Assembly: GCA_934309145.1 (NCBI GenBank) | Contig: CAKRCW010000004.1 | Coordinates: 1 to 64,000, forward strand | Length of the DNA stretch: 64,000 bases | Direction of reading: 5' to 3' | DNA from: an uncultured Lachnospiraceae bacterium | GTDB lineage: Bacteria; Bacillota; Clostridia; Lachnospirales; Lachnospiraceae | Shown here: in pieces, positions 1-7,848 of the stretch | How positions within the stretch are numbered: position 1 is the first letter of the stretch | Layout: each line of letters opens with the position of its first letter | Notes under the pieces: model-generated | What the model saw: the letters and a program-made list of their open reading frames with translations, nothing else | Databases searched by the model: none | Told to the model about the DNA's origin: nothing | Program-made: the position numbers and the translations under genes

Positions 1-75
1 GGTGGATAGAGGGACTCGAACCCTCGGCCTCCAGAGCCACAATCTGGCGCGCTAGCCAACTGCGCCATACCCACC
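1..75 (-). tRNA. tRNA-His (GTG)
   Basis: The minus strand folds into a complete cloverleaf. The anticodon stem CCAGA/TCTGG encloses a loop with anticodon GTG, and a GGTTCGAGTCC T-arm is present. The acceptor is eight pairs long if the extra 5' G is counted, pairing with C73, which is the tRNA-His identity feature. The gene is therefore complete although it ends at base 1 of the window. It is the promoter-distal member of a four-tRNA array (Pro, Gly, Arg, His). Confidence 0.96.
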
Positions 76-122
76 ATGTCATCACCAATAGTAGTGATAG
101 TAAACAAATATTAAAAAAATAA

Positions 123-196
<74 letters not shown>

Positions 197-236
197 ATAA
201 TATCTTGCATACACGAAATGTATTTGCAAAATAAAG

Positions 237-307
237 AGCGGGTGATGGGAATCGAACCCACGTATCTAGCTTGGAAGGCTAGTGTTCTACCATTGAACTA
301 CACCCGC
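237..307 (-). tRNA. tRNA-Gly (TCC)
   Basis: Minus-strand cloverleaf of 71 bases. The acceptor GCGGGTG/CACCCGC is perfectly paired, the anticodon stem CTAGC/GCTAG encloses loop CTTCCAA with anticodon TCC, and the T-arm is GGTTCGATTCC. The discriminator is T and CCA is not encoded. Second gene of the minus-strand array. Confidence 0.97.
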
Positions 308-337
308 ATATATATGCGATATATTTTATAAAACAAG

Positions 338-412
338 TCGGGGTGACAGGATTCGAACCTGCGACCTCCTGATCCCAAATCAGGCGCTCTAGCCAAGCTG
401 AGCCACACCCCG
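338..412 (-). tRNA. tRNA-Pro (TGG)
   Basis: Minus-strand cloverleaf with acceptor CGGGGTG/CACCCCG, anticodon stem CCTGA/TCAGG, loop TTTGGGA with anticodon TGG, and T-arm GGTTCGAATCC. It is the promoter-proximal member of the array; the near-consensus promoter at 474-502 lies about 60 bases upstream. Confidence 0.97.
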
Positions 413-473
413 AAGGTGTTATCTGACATTCAGCACTTGGAATAATTTACTTCCAACGCTCAACGCAAGACAT

Positions 474-502
474 ATTATATAATACAGGTATTATATTGTC
501 AA
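474..502 (-). promoter_or_regulatory. Promoter of the Pro-Gly-Arg-His tRNA array
   Basis: Read on the minus strand, TTGACA (502-497) and TATAAT (479-474) are both perfect sigma-A consensus hexamers separated by exactly 17 bases. Transcription would start near 467 and run into tRNA-Pro. Such a perfect match is typical of stable-RNA promoters. Confidence 0.9.
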
Positions 503-805
503 CAACTTTTTTAAAAAAATTTAAATAATATTTTTATGTCGATTTTTACTAGGATTTATGAGGTATTCATTTACCATATATATTGAATAATAAATGCTAT
601 TATGCTAATATAATATTAAATATGTTTTTATAATGTGAATTTAGTGTTAGTGATACTTGTCATTTGTTTATAAGTTCTAATTATCGTAACTCATATCATC
701 TTATATATTCTTGTTTTATAAAATGAAATAAATCATTTATAACAATTTAATTTCAGATATTTGTGCTTATGCAATATGCTGTGACAATGAATATAAAATG
801 AATAA
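503..805. other. AT-rich intergenic region between tRNA array and toxin-antitoxin operon
   Basis: This stretch is very AT-rich and holds no credible reading frame and no RNA gene that I recognise. It separates two divergent transcription units, whose promoters lie at its edges (474-502 leftward, 806-834 rightward). Between them I see no inverted repeat or conserved motif. Confidence 0.6.
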
Positions 806-834
806 TTGACAGTATGGTATATATACCATATAAT
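806..834 (+). promoter_or_regulatory. higBA promoter with palindromic operator in the spacer
   Basis: TTGACA at 806-811 and TATAAT at 829-834 are perfect consensus hexamers with a 17-base spacer. An 18-base perfect palindrome at 813-830 (half-site TATGGTATA) fills the spacer and touches the -10. This is the expected geometry for repression by the HTH antitoxin of the downstream pair: RNA polymerase and repressor cannot both bind. The promoter is 19 bases before the toxin start codon at 853. Confidence 0.85.
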
Positions 835-852
835 GTATACAAAGGAGATTTT

Positions 853-1209
853 ATGCAGAAATTTGAGGTTATATTTTATGAAAAGGAAAATGGAGATTGT
901 CCTGTAGAAGAATTTTTGAATTCCCTTGATGTAAAGATGCGAGCTAAACTGGTCGGTCTGCTTGAATTATTAGAAGAAAAGGGAAATCAACTTAGGGAAC
1001 CATATAGCAAATTGATTGATGACGGAATATTTGAGATTCGTTGTAAGGTTGGGAATAATATAACTAGATTATTATATTTTTTTTACTATAAGGGAAAAAT
1101 AATACTTACAAATGGTTTTGTGAAAAAAACGCAAAAGACACCATTGGAGGAAATTAAGGTGGCTAAAGCTCGTAGAACCGATTATAAGAGAAGGGTGGGA
1201 GATTTATGA
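853..1209 (+). CDS. higB: HigB/RelE-like toxin (phage Gp49-like family)
   Basis: A 118-residue basic protein with the sequence character of the RelE/HigB superfamily: a strand such as IFEIRCKVGNNITRLLYFF followed by a Lys-rich KKTQKTPLEEI segment. Family members are mRNA interferases that act with the ribosome, cutting mRNA during growth arrest. ATG 853 is chosen over an in-frame ATG at 814 because AAAGGAG lies 6 bases upstream, while 814 falls inside the promoter spacer. The stop overlaps the antitoxin start as ATGA, so the two are translationally coupled. Toxin-first order is typical of HigBA. Self-regulation is suggested by the palindrome at 813-830. Confidence 0.82.
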   Translation: MQKFEVIFYEKENGDCPVEEFLNSLDVKMRAKLVGLLELLEEKGNQLREPYSKLIDDGIFEIRCKVGNNITRLLYFFYYKGKIILTNGFVKKTQKTPLEEIKVAKARRTDYKRRVGDL

Positions 1210-1493
1210 AAACATTACAACAATATAAAAATGAGCAGATGAATGATACCTCGTTTATAAAAGAATATGAAGCTGTACAACCAGAGTTGGATGTTATAAA
1301 GGCTATTGTAGAAGCAAGAACTTCTCAGAATATTACTCAGAAGGAACTGGCAAAACGTACAGGTATCAATCAGGCAGATATTAGTAAAATTGAGAATGGA
1401 ACAAGGAATCCATCAGTGAATTTACTTAAAAGATTAGCTGATGGAATGGGTATGGCTCTTAAGATTGAATTTGTACCTAAATCTAAAATATAA
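1206..1493 (+). CDS. higA: HigA-like XRE-family antitoxin
   Basis: A 95-residue protein with a Cro/CI-type helix-turn-helix at about residues 35-85 (QKELAKRTGINQADISKIE recognition region), matching antitoxins that pair with HigB toxins. It should bind and neutralise the toxin and repress the shared promoter. The start overlaps the toxin stop by four bases and has GGGAG upstream inside the toxin gene. The N-terminal 30 residues probably hold the toxin-contact segment, by analogy with the family; this is inference. Confidence 0.85.
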   Translation: MKTLQQYKNEQMNDTSFIKEYEAVQPELDVIKAIVEARTSQNITQKELAKRTGINQADISKIENGTRNPSVNLLKRLADGMGMALKIEFVPKSKI

Positions 1494-1532
1494 ATTGCTA
1501 TTTTTAGGAATAACGAAAAGAGGACAAAAGAA

Positions 1533-2477
1533 ATGGATAACTTTATATTTAGTATTAATGTAACGATTCCTATTTTTTTGATAATACTTCTTGGTTACAT
1601 ATTAAGAAGAATAGGTTTTTTAAATGATGAGTTTGTAAGAGTAATTAATAAATATGTTTTTGTTGTGGCGTTGCCAGTTATATTGTTTAGAGATATTGCC
1701 AGTACAGATGTGAGACAGGATATGAACATAAAATTCTTTCTGTTTTGTCTTATAGTTACTATATGTATGTTTATGATAGTATGGCTTGTGGCAGCGATAG
1801 GACTTAAGGACAAATCAATGGTCGGTGCATTTGCACAGGCGGGTGCAAGAGGCAGTGCTGCAATATTAGGAGTGGCATTTGTGGAAAATATATGTGGTGA
1901 GATAGGAATGACACCGCTTATGATTGTAGCTGCTGTGCCTTTTTTTAATATTTTATCTGTTATTATACTGGTATTTAATTCAAATGAAGAAAAGAAGGAT
2001 TATGGAAAGATAAAAAGTGCCTGCATAAATATAGCAAAGAATCCGATTATTATAGGTATTCTTTTGGGTCTTATAGCGTCACTGATAAAACTACATATAC
2101 CGACTATACCTAGTCGTACACTTAATTATATAGCGCAGACTGCTACACCTATGGCATTGCTTGCTGTTGGTGCAGGCTTTGACACAAAACAGGCAATAGC
2201 AAAGTTAAAACCTGCTGTGTGTGCTTCATTGATTAAGCTTATAGGTTTGCCTGCTACATTTTTACCTATAGCATATCATATGGGATTTGCACCGAGTGAG
2301 ATGGTTGCAATATTAATTATGCTTGCATCACCTACAACTGTGAGCTGTTATGTTATGGCTAAGAATATGCATAATGATGACATTTTGACATCAAATGTAA
2401 TTGTGCTCACAACATTATTCTCGTCAATAACACTGACTGCATGGATATATATATTAAGAACTTTGGGATGTATATAA
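1533..2477 (+). CDS. AEC-family (auxin efflux carrier-like) permease
   Basis: A 314-residue integral membrane protein with about ten hydrophobic segments arranged in two halves, and the family-type N-terminus (IPIFLIILLGYILRRIGFL). In bacteria these carriers export or exchange small organic acids such as malate; the substrate here cannot be told. An AGAGG ribosome binding site precedes ATG 1533. It begins 39 bases after the antitoxin and may share its transcript, but there is no functional reason to link them. The next genes are tRNAs with their own promoter. Confidence 0.85.
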   Translation: MDNFIFSINVTIPIFLIILLGYILRRIGFLNDEFVRVINKYVFVVALPVILFRDIASTDVRQDMNIKFFLFCLIVTICMFMIVWLVAAIGLKDKSMVGAFAQAGARGSAAILGVAFVENICGEIGMTPLMIVAAVPFFNILSVIILVFNSNEEKKDYGKIKSACINIAKNPIIIGILLGLIASLIKLHIPTIPSRTLNYIAQTATPMALLAVGAGFDTKQAIAKLKPAVCASLIKLIGLPATFLPIAYHMGFAPSEMVAILIMLASPTTVSCYVMAKNMHNDDILTSNVIVLTTLFSSITLTAWIYILRTLGCI

Positions 2478-2506
2478 AATAATTTACAAAATTTTGAAAA
2501 AAGTGC

Positions 2507-2535
2507 TTGACTTTTTTAGGCTATGCCTTTATACT
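2507..2535 (+). promoter_or_regulatory. Promoter of tRNA-Val/tRNA-Met
   Basis: TTGACT (2507-2512) and TATACT (2530-2535) are separated by 17 bases, placing the transcription start near 2542, just upstream of tRNA-Val. It lies immediately after the permease gene, showing that the tRNAs form a separate unit. Confidence 0.8.
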
Positions 2536-2569
2536 AACAAAGGTGTTGAGAAACACGAACAAAATATAT

Positions 2570-2642
2570 GGGATCTTAGCTCAGCTGGGAGAGCATCTGC
2601 CTTACAAGCAGAGGGTCACAGGTTCGAGCCCTGTAGGTCCCA
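2570..2642 (+). tRNA. tRNA-Val (TAC)
   Basis: Plus-strand cloverleaf of 73 bases. The acceptor GGGATCT/AGGTCCC includes one T-G pair, the anticodon loop TTACAAG contains TAC, and the T-arm is GGTTCGAGCC. The discriminator is A and CCA is not encoded. Seven bases separate it from tRNA-Met, so the two are processed from one transcript. Confidence 0.97.
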
Positions 2643-2649
2643 TATTTAT

Positions 2650-2723
2650 GGCGGGATAGCTCAGTTGGCTAGAGCACACGGTTCATACCCGTGGTGTCGA
2701 GGGTTCAAATCCCCCTCCCGCTA
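2650..2723 (+). tRNA. tRNA-Met (CAT), elongator type
   Basis: Plus-strand cloverleaf with anticodon stem CACGG/CCGTG and loop TTCATAC, anticodon CAT. The acceptor starts with G1-T72 rather than the C1-A72 mismatch of the initiator, so it is an elongator tRNA. A tRNA-Ile whose C is modified to lysidine also has CAT in the gene, but the overall sequence resembles tRNA-Met of Firmicutes. Confidence 0.93.
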
Positions 2724-2798
2724 CTTCGATTAAGTGCTTGGAAATCTTGTATTTACTTGGTTTTCAGGCTTTTTTTATTTTTAATGTGGGGTATTTTA

Positions 2799-4787
2799 GT
2801 GAGAAAACTTATAAAGGGTTTAATTGTATTTGTAATATTGTTTATTGTATCTGGGATTAGTTTTTCTAGTTTCTGTTATTATGCCTATGCCAAGGACAGT
2901 GAGGTTACATTTTCAGGGAATGATGATGAGTATACGGAGCTTATACATATGCTCTTAGCTAAGCTTGTATACGACGATATGGATGACTATGTAGGATGTA
3001 AGGTTTCTGAGTATGTAAGTGACAATATGGATTTATATGGCGGAGAGATATGGAAGAACTCAGGTATAACCTATGACGCTTTGTATTTGCCTGTAGTAGG
3101 AGACTGGGAGATATATAGAGTATATAATCATAATAAGACAACTGGGCTTTATGCGGTAGCATTTCTTAAGGACGACAAGGTAATAATGGCTTTTCGTGGA
3201 AGTGAGATGTTTACGGATGAGTTTGCTTTGGATGAAAGTAATGACTGGACGGGAACTGATTTTAAATTTGCTATATTTAACAAATTGAGCGGACAGTTTG
3301 AAAATGCACATAATTGCTATAAGTCATTGGTGCACAGACTTAAGCTTGATGGAATAAATGCGGATATAACATTTACAGGTCATTCACTTGGCGGGGCATT
3401 GGTTGCTTATGAATCTATTGTGAATGGAAAATACGGATATTCGTTCGATGGAGCGTGTGGCCATGTTATTGATCTGGTGTATTATTATCAGTATTTGAAC
3501 ATAGACACATTTGCAGGTGTGGATGAGGGTGTATTCTGCAATTATACTGACAGTACAGGATATCCGGTTGCAGATATTATACAGCATACATATGCGGAGG
3601 ATATGTGCCAGGTGGATAGGGAGACATATCTTGATAATCTTAACGAGAATACCTTGATTCCTAAGCTTGCAGCGGCAGGCTCACATATTATATGGTCGGA
3701 TATTGCGTATAGTGGACAGGAGGTTTATTTTACAGATGTTACAGACACATATAGTCCTGATTCGATTGTGACCTTTGATATAACCAAGAATATTATCGAG
3801 GCTGCCTCTGAGGAGTTTGACGGAGGGTTGCCATCTATGAACGCAGATGACTATGTATATCTATTTGGGGCATTAAATGGCGTTGTGAAGGATGGAAGAG
3901 TAATGCTTGGAACTACAGGAGATGATGTGTTATACGCTTACAATGATATTGGCGTTAATGGAGCATTTGCGGTAAATACGGTTTTGTATGGCGGAGATGG
4001 TAATGATACGCTGATTGGTTATACCGCTGATGATGTGCTTGTTGCTGGAAATGGCAATGATATATTAGATGGCAACCTTGGCAATGACACATACATCATA
4101 GATAATTATCCAAATCGCACAGTGACGATAAGAGATAATGGTGGTCTGGAAACATCAGTGATTCTCAGAAATTATGGATACAACAGCCTTGATGTATTGA
4201 GGTGTACGGATGAAAGTACTATAGATATCGGAAATGGCAGTTATATAGATATGGATGTTTCAGGAGATAAGAATAATATAGTTTTCTATGCCTATGACAA
4301 AGGAAAGCTTAAAACACTTGGAAATGCAAATGATATTGAAGGTTGTGGGATATCTTATGAATCAGGTATAGACGAATATAATTATCAGTATGTCGTAATT
4401 CTGGAAGGGAAAGGAACATTTGATATACACGTTGGAGATAATGTATATGAGATATCTGATTTTGGAAGTGTGAATGATGAATACATAAATGGAGAGTATG
4501 GAAGGGCATATATTAATCATGCAGAGGGGCAGGAGAGTGTTATGCTGTTGCTTAATGATGAATATGAGGTATATGTCTCTAATGAGGATAAAAAAGTTAA
4601 TCTTGCCATAGGAAAGTATTCTGATGAGGAGGGTATGATAGGATGTGAGCGTAAGTATAAGAGAAAATTTACTGATTACAGAGTTTATTTTACAGACTGG
4701 TCACTTGATGATGGTGTGGAAGGGGATGTAACTTTGTGGGATGCAGTTCATTCTGGGGCAAATGCTTTACAGGAGATATTTAAATAA
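2799..4787 (+). CDS. Secreted class-3 lipase with RTX-type calcium-binding repeats
   Basis: About 662 residues. The N-terminus is a signal peptide (RKLIKG then about 17 hydrophobic residues, then a Ser/Ala-rich site). The catalytic domain carries the lipase class-3 nucleophile motif GHSLGGA with Ser196, preceded by a FRGSE-type strand. At about 399-437 are three RTX nonapeptide-like repeats (GGDGNDTLIG, GNGNDILDG, GNLGNDTYI) that would bind calcium after export. The rest of the C-terminus is not recognised. GTG 2799 is preferred because GGGG lies 7 bases upstream; ATG 2784 is the alternative. The frame stays open back into tRNA-Met, so nothing further upstream can be the start. No type I secretion genes are nearby; export is probably by Sec. 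Confidence 0.8.
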   Translation: MRKLIKGLIVFVILFIVSGISFSSFCYYAYAKDSEVTFSGNDDEYTELIHMLLAKLVYDDMDDYVGCKVSEYVSDNMDLYGGEIWKNSGITYDALYLPVVGDWEIYRVYNHNKTTGLYAVAFLKDDKVIMAFRGSEMFTDEFALDESNDWTGTDFKFAIFNKLSGQFENAHNCYKSLVHRLKLDGINADITFTGHSLGGALVAYESIVNGKYGYSFDGACGHVIDLVYYYQYLNIDTFAGVDEGVFCNYTDSTGYPVADIIQHTYAEDMCQVDRETYLDNLNENTLIPKLAAAGSHIIWSDIAYSGQEVYFTDVTDTYSPDSIVTFDITKNIIEAASEEFDGGLPSMNADDYVYLFGALNGVVKDGRVMLGTTGDDVLYAYNDIGVNGAFAVNTVLYGGDGNDTLIGYTADDVLVAGNGNDILDGNLGNDTYIIDNYPNRTVTIRDNGGLETSVILRNYGYNSLDVLRCTDESTIDIGNGSYIDMDVSGDKNNIVFYAYDKGKLKTLGNANDIEGCGISYESGIDEYNYQYVVILEGKGTFDIHVGDNVYEISDFGSVNDEYINGEYGRAYINHAEGQESVMLLLNDEYEVYVSNEDKKVNLAIGKYSDEEGMIGCERKYKRKFTDYRVYFTDWSLDDGVEGDVTLWDAVHSGANALQEIFK

Positions 4788-4794
4788 AGATATA

Positions 4795-4832
4795 ATTATA
4801 TAAAAATTGGAGCTGTGATATCTCACAGCCCC
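4795..4832 (-). terminator. Intrinsic terminator of the Gly-rich membrane protein gene
   Basis: Stem GCTGTGA (4812-4818) with TCACAGC (4823-4829), loop TATC, followed on the minus strand by a T-rich tail. It lies between two convergent genes. The plus-strand side lacks a T-run, so it mainly serves the leftward gene. Confidence 0.8.
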
Positions 4833-4839
4833 ATTAAAA

Positions 4840-6081
4840 TTATGAATTAGTGTCTGAATCGTCATACTTTTTCTTTAAATCGTCCATAGGAGTTGAACCA
4901 AATGATTCAAGCGGAGTCTTTAACGTACGCTCTAAGTCCTCCTGCTCCTTATTCTTTTGGGCTGTTCTTGCCTTCCACCACTTGAAGAGTAAGCTGACGA
5001 TTATAATAAGTGCGATTGAAACTATAATTACTATTATGATTGCTTTATACTTCTGAGCAAATGTTTTTTCTTTGTACATCATTCTGTCAGCAGCTTTAGC
5101 ACATCCGTCTCCGAATATTGCACCAAGGTTCTCGCTGTCGTCTGCCCATTCTGCCTCTATGTAGTCATATATCATATCAAGTGCTTCAGAATCGATAGTT
5201 GTTCCTATTGCATAACCTTCAGCATCATACATATAGGCATTCGTATAATCATACAGCAGAAGAATGTGTCCTTCATCTGAGAATAATTCATCATATAAAG
5301 CAGTTGCGTATTCATTGCCATCTGTGTTCTCATCTAATTCCTCAACGAAATATACATATGCACATACGCCGGTTGCCTTGTAGAAATGTTCAAGACCATC
5401 CTCAAGAGTGCCTACCTCGTCATCATATAGCAGACCGTCAGGATCGCTGTAGAAACCATTCAGGTTCACAGTGCCGGTGAACTTGCTTCTAGGCTCTTTT
5501 GAGTAACTGTCATGATAACTAGGGGCATTATAGTTATAATACATTCTGTTGTTATTTCTATATATACCTCTTGTTGTGGCAAAAGCGATAAGCAATATTA
5601 TAATTATAAATATTCCTGATAAAGCTGAGCTTAAGCCTGATGTGTGATGTACATAAACATGCTCATCATCATAATACCTGCGGCCATAGTAGCGGTGATG
5701 GTGATAATGTGGTGGTGGGGGTGGTGGTGCCTGATGATATCCAGGACCTCCAAAGCCAGGACCACCCGGACCTCCATAACCGGGACCGCCAGGTCCTCCA
5801 GCTCTGTGCGAACCTCCAAAGCCACCCATCATAGGATTTCCACTTGATGTTTGACCACTATAGCTTCTTCCTGAACCTCTGACTGAGCTTCCACCAGAAT
5901 GACCTGAACCAAATGCCCGGCTTGTGCCACTTCTGGTCCCTCCCATAGAGTGTGAACTACTGCTTCGACCGCTGCCGCGACTCATGCCGCCACCACTACG
6001 ACTTCCGCCGCCACCGCCGCCGCCGCGACTCATACCGCCGCCACCGCCACGACTTCCGCCGCCGCCCATAGAACGTCCCAT
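4840..6081 (-). CDS. Gly/Ser/Arg-rich membrane protein with TPM-like domain
   Basis: 413 residues. Residues 1-115 are low complexity, full of Gly with Ser-Arg and Pro-Gly blocks; 119-124 is a run of six Pro; 125-146 is rich in His, Tyr and Arg. A transmembrane helix follows at about 150-170. Residues 207-333 look like the TPM fold family (repair or phosphatase-like extracytoplasmic domains), recognised by the DGLLYDDEVGTLEDGLEHFY start and a later ILLLYDYTNAYMY strand; this match is by eye. A second helix at 345-367 leads to a charged cytoplasmic tail. AAGGAGG precedes ATG 6081. Monocistronic, with its own terminator. Function unknown. Confidence 0.75.
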   Translation of the reverse strand: MGRSMGGGGSRGGGGGMSRGGGGGGGSRSGGGMSRGSGRSSSSHSMGGTRSGTSRAFGSGHSGGSSVRGSGRSYSGQTSSGNPMMGGFGGSHRAGGPGGPGYGGPGGPGFGGPGYHQAPPPPPPHYHHHRYYGRRYYDDEHVYVHHTSGLSSALSGIFIIIILLIAFATTRGIYRNNNRMYYNYNAPSYHDSYSKEPRSKFTGTVNLNGFYSDPDGLLYDDEVGTLEDGLEHFYKATGVCAYVYFVEELDENTDGNEYATALYDELFSDEGHILLLYDYTNAYMYDAEGYAIGTTIDSEALDMIYDYIEAEWADDSENLGAIFGDGCAKAADRMMYKEKTFAQKYKAIIIVIIVSIALIIIVSLLFKWWKARTAQKNKEQEDLERTLKTPLESFGSTPMDDLKKKYDDSDTNS

Positions 6082-6256
6082 AAATAATCCTCCTTATGTA
6101 AAACTTATAATGATATATTCATTTTACAATGAAAGTTATAAACAGTAAACCTAAAATTTGCGATATATGACACAAATAGATAGAAACAAAGTGTAAAATA
6201 TGATAAATTTATTAAAGTATCATACAGTAAAATATATGACAGATGGAGGATTAAAT

Positions 6257-6826
6257 ATGCGTATAGGTATGGGATATGATGTCCACAAGCTGGTTTTAGA
6301 TAGAAAACTTATTTTGGGTGGAGTTGAGATTCCTTATGAGAAGGGATTGCTCGGACATTCTGATGCTGATGTTTTAGTTCATGCAATTATGGATGCTTTA
6401 CTTGGTGCAGCGGCACTCGGTGATATAGGAAAGCATTTTCCTGATACAGATCCGGCATATAAGGGTGCTGACAGCATGAAGCTTTTAAGTGAGGTTGGAG
6501 CTCTGATTGACAGGGAGAATATGCTTATTGGAAATATAGATGCAACGGTCATTGCACAGAAACCAAAGCTATCACCTTATATTTATCAGATGAGACAAAA
6601 TGTAGCAAAGGTGTTAGGTGTTGATATAAATCAGGTGAATATTAAAGCTACAACGGAAGAAGGGCTTGGATTTACCGGAAGTGGAGAGGGCATAAGTGCA
6701 CAGGCTATCTGCCTGCTGGAGACAGTTAATAATTTTGATTACAGAATGAACAGTGATGTAAGCAGTGCAAATACATTTAATGGTTGTTCAGGCTGTCAGG
6801 GATGTCCTGCAAGACAGGGCGTTTAG
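6257..6826 (+). CDS. ispF: 2-C-methyl-D-erythritol 2,4-cyclodiphosphate synthase
   Basis: Converts CDP-methylerythritol 2-phosphate to the cyclodiphosphate in the MEP isoprenoid pathway. The signature MRIGMGYDVHKL supplies zinc ligands Asp8 and His10, with His42 in LLGHSDADVLVHAIMDALLGA; the GDIGKHFPD loop and the TTEEGLGFTG motif are also present. ATG 6257 follows TGGAGGA by six bases; an upstream in-frame ATG at 6200 lacks a site. The protein is 189 residues, about 30 longer than usual: after the normal end (AICLLE) it has a tail ending in a CxxCxxC cluster (Cys177, Cys180, Cys183). ispD is not adjacent. Confidence 0.93.
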   Translation: MRIGMGYDVHKLVLDRKLILGGVEIPYEKGLLGHSDADVLVHAIMDALLGAAALGDIGKHFPDTDPAYKGADSMKLLSEVGALIDRENMLIGNIDATVIAQKPKLSPYIYQMRQNVAKVLGVDINQVNIKATTEEGLGFTGSGEGISAQAICLLETVNNFDYRMNSDVSSANTFNGCSGCQGCPARQGV

Positions 6827-6836
6827 GTATAAAACT

Positions 6837-7739
6837 ATGGATGAGTATAGAAAACTGTGGGACGATATATTTGCAGACCCGGATGGATTTACTGATTATT
6901 ATTATCGGGATATACGCACGAAAAATAAGATAATTGATTATCGTATAGATGGCAGATTAGTAGGAATGATACACTTAAATCCATATACTGCTTATTTGGC
7001 AGGTGAGCGTGAACTTTGTTATTATATTGTCGGTGTTGCTGTTAGTGAGGACATGAGACGTAAAGGGATTATGAGAAGCATGATGAAAGAGGCTATCGAT
7101 TTTATGCACAGTGAAGGCTGTCCATTTACATTTCTCATGCCTAAAAAGGATGAATATTACACTGGATTTGGATTTGAAAAGGTATATAGAACCAGCAATA
7201 TTAAGATTTCAGATATAGATAAATGTGATATGTCTAATACATGTAATTCTTTGTTTGATATAGATAAATGTAGTATTGAAGAATTAGAGCAGCTTGCCAG
7301 CCATATAAATAACCGGTTATCTGAAAGATATAATTATTTTTTGTGGAGAAGTGCTGATTATCTTACGGAGATGATAAGAGAGCATAAGTGCCAGAATGGA
7401 AGTGTGATGTATCTTAAGACTGATGGATATGAGTGCTTATTTTCGTATGATGTATATGCCGCATCAATGTATGTGGAGAGATTTGAGCTGTTAGAAACTC
7501 TGCATGGAGATGAAATAGCTGACATTCTTAGATATATAGTGAGCGTAGCACATGAGAAGGGTTGTAAGGAGTGCATTGTTACTATGCAAAATGAGGATGC
7601 GCATAAGGTGACAGCTTGCGTCGGAGATTTGAAGCCTGACATATCAGAAGCGTCTGGTATTATGGCCCTTTCTTTAGATAGAGATAGAATAGATGTCGAT
7701 AATATGAAAAATACAAGTTTTTTTGATGAAATAGTTTGA
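6837..7739 (+). CDS. GNAT-family N-acetyltransferase
   Basis: 300 residues. The N-terminal half contains the acetyl-CoA-binding pattern of GNAT enzymes (VGVAVSEDMRRKGIMRSMM, with the RxxG/A loop as RRKGI) and the later FGFEKVY strand that ends the fold. The C-terminal half is a second domain, a layout seen in Eis-like acetyltransferases; substrate unknown. ATG 6837 lies 10 bases after the ispF stop with only a weak AGG upstream, so translation is probably coupled to ispF. The frame is open upstream across the end of ispF, but ispF reading explains that part. Confidence 0.78.
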   Translation: MDEYRKLWDDIFADPDGFTDYYYRDIRTKNKIIDYRIDGRLVGMIHLNPYTAYLAGERELCYYIVGVAVSEDMRRKGIMRSMMKEAIDFMHSEGCPFTFLMPKKDEYYTGFGFEKVYRTSNIKISDIDKCDMSNTCNSLFDIDKCSIEELEQLASHINNRLSERYNYFLWRSADYLTEMIREHKCQNGSVMYLKTDGYECLFSYDVYAASMYVERFELLETLHGDEIADILRYIVSVAHEKGCKECIVTMQNEDAHKVTACVGDLKPDISEASGIMALSLDRDRIDVDNMKNTSFFDEIV

Positions 7740-7764
7740 ATTATCAGGTGGATATGATATAATC
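7736..7764 (+). promoter_or_regulatory. Promoter of nfnAB
   Basis: TTGAAA (7736-7741), overlapping the stop of the acetyltransferase gene, and TATAAT (7759-7764) with a 17-base spacer. The start would be near 7771, giving a leader of about 78 bases before ATG 7849. Confidence 0.75.
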
Positions 7765-7848
7765 TTGAAGATATGCAGATTTCTGTGGAGGATTTTTGTA
7801 TATAAGAGATTATTAATAATGGTAAAAATTTGAATGGGGGACAAACTC

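Noticed and set aside
814..852. N-terminal extension of the HigB-like toxin from an earlier ATG
   Set aside because: These bases are the promoter spacer and palindrome; the strong ribosome binding site is for ATG 853.
2494..2733. Open frame across tRNA-Val and tRNA-Met
   Set aside because: It covers two cloverleaf genes; the peptide is the translation of tRNA sequence.
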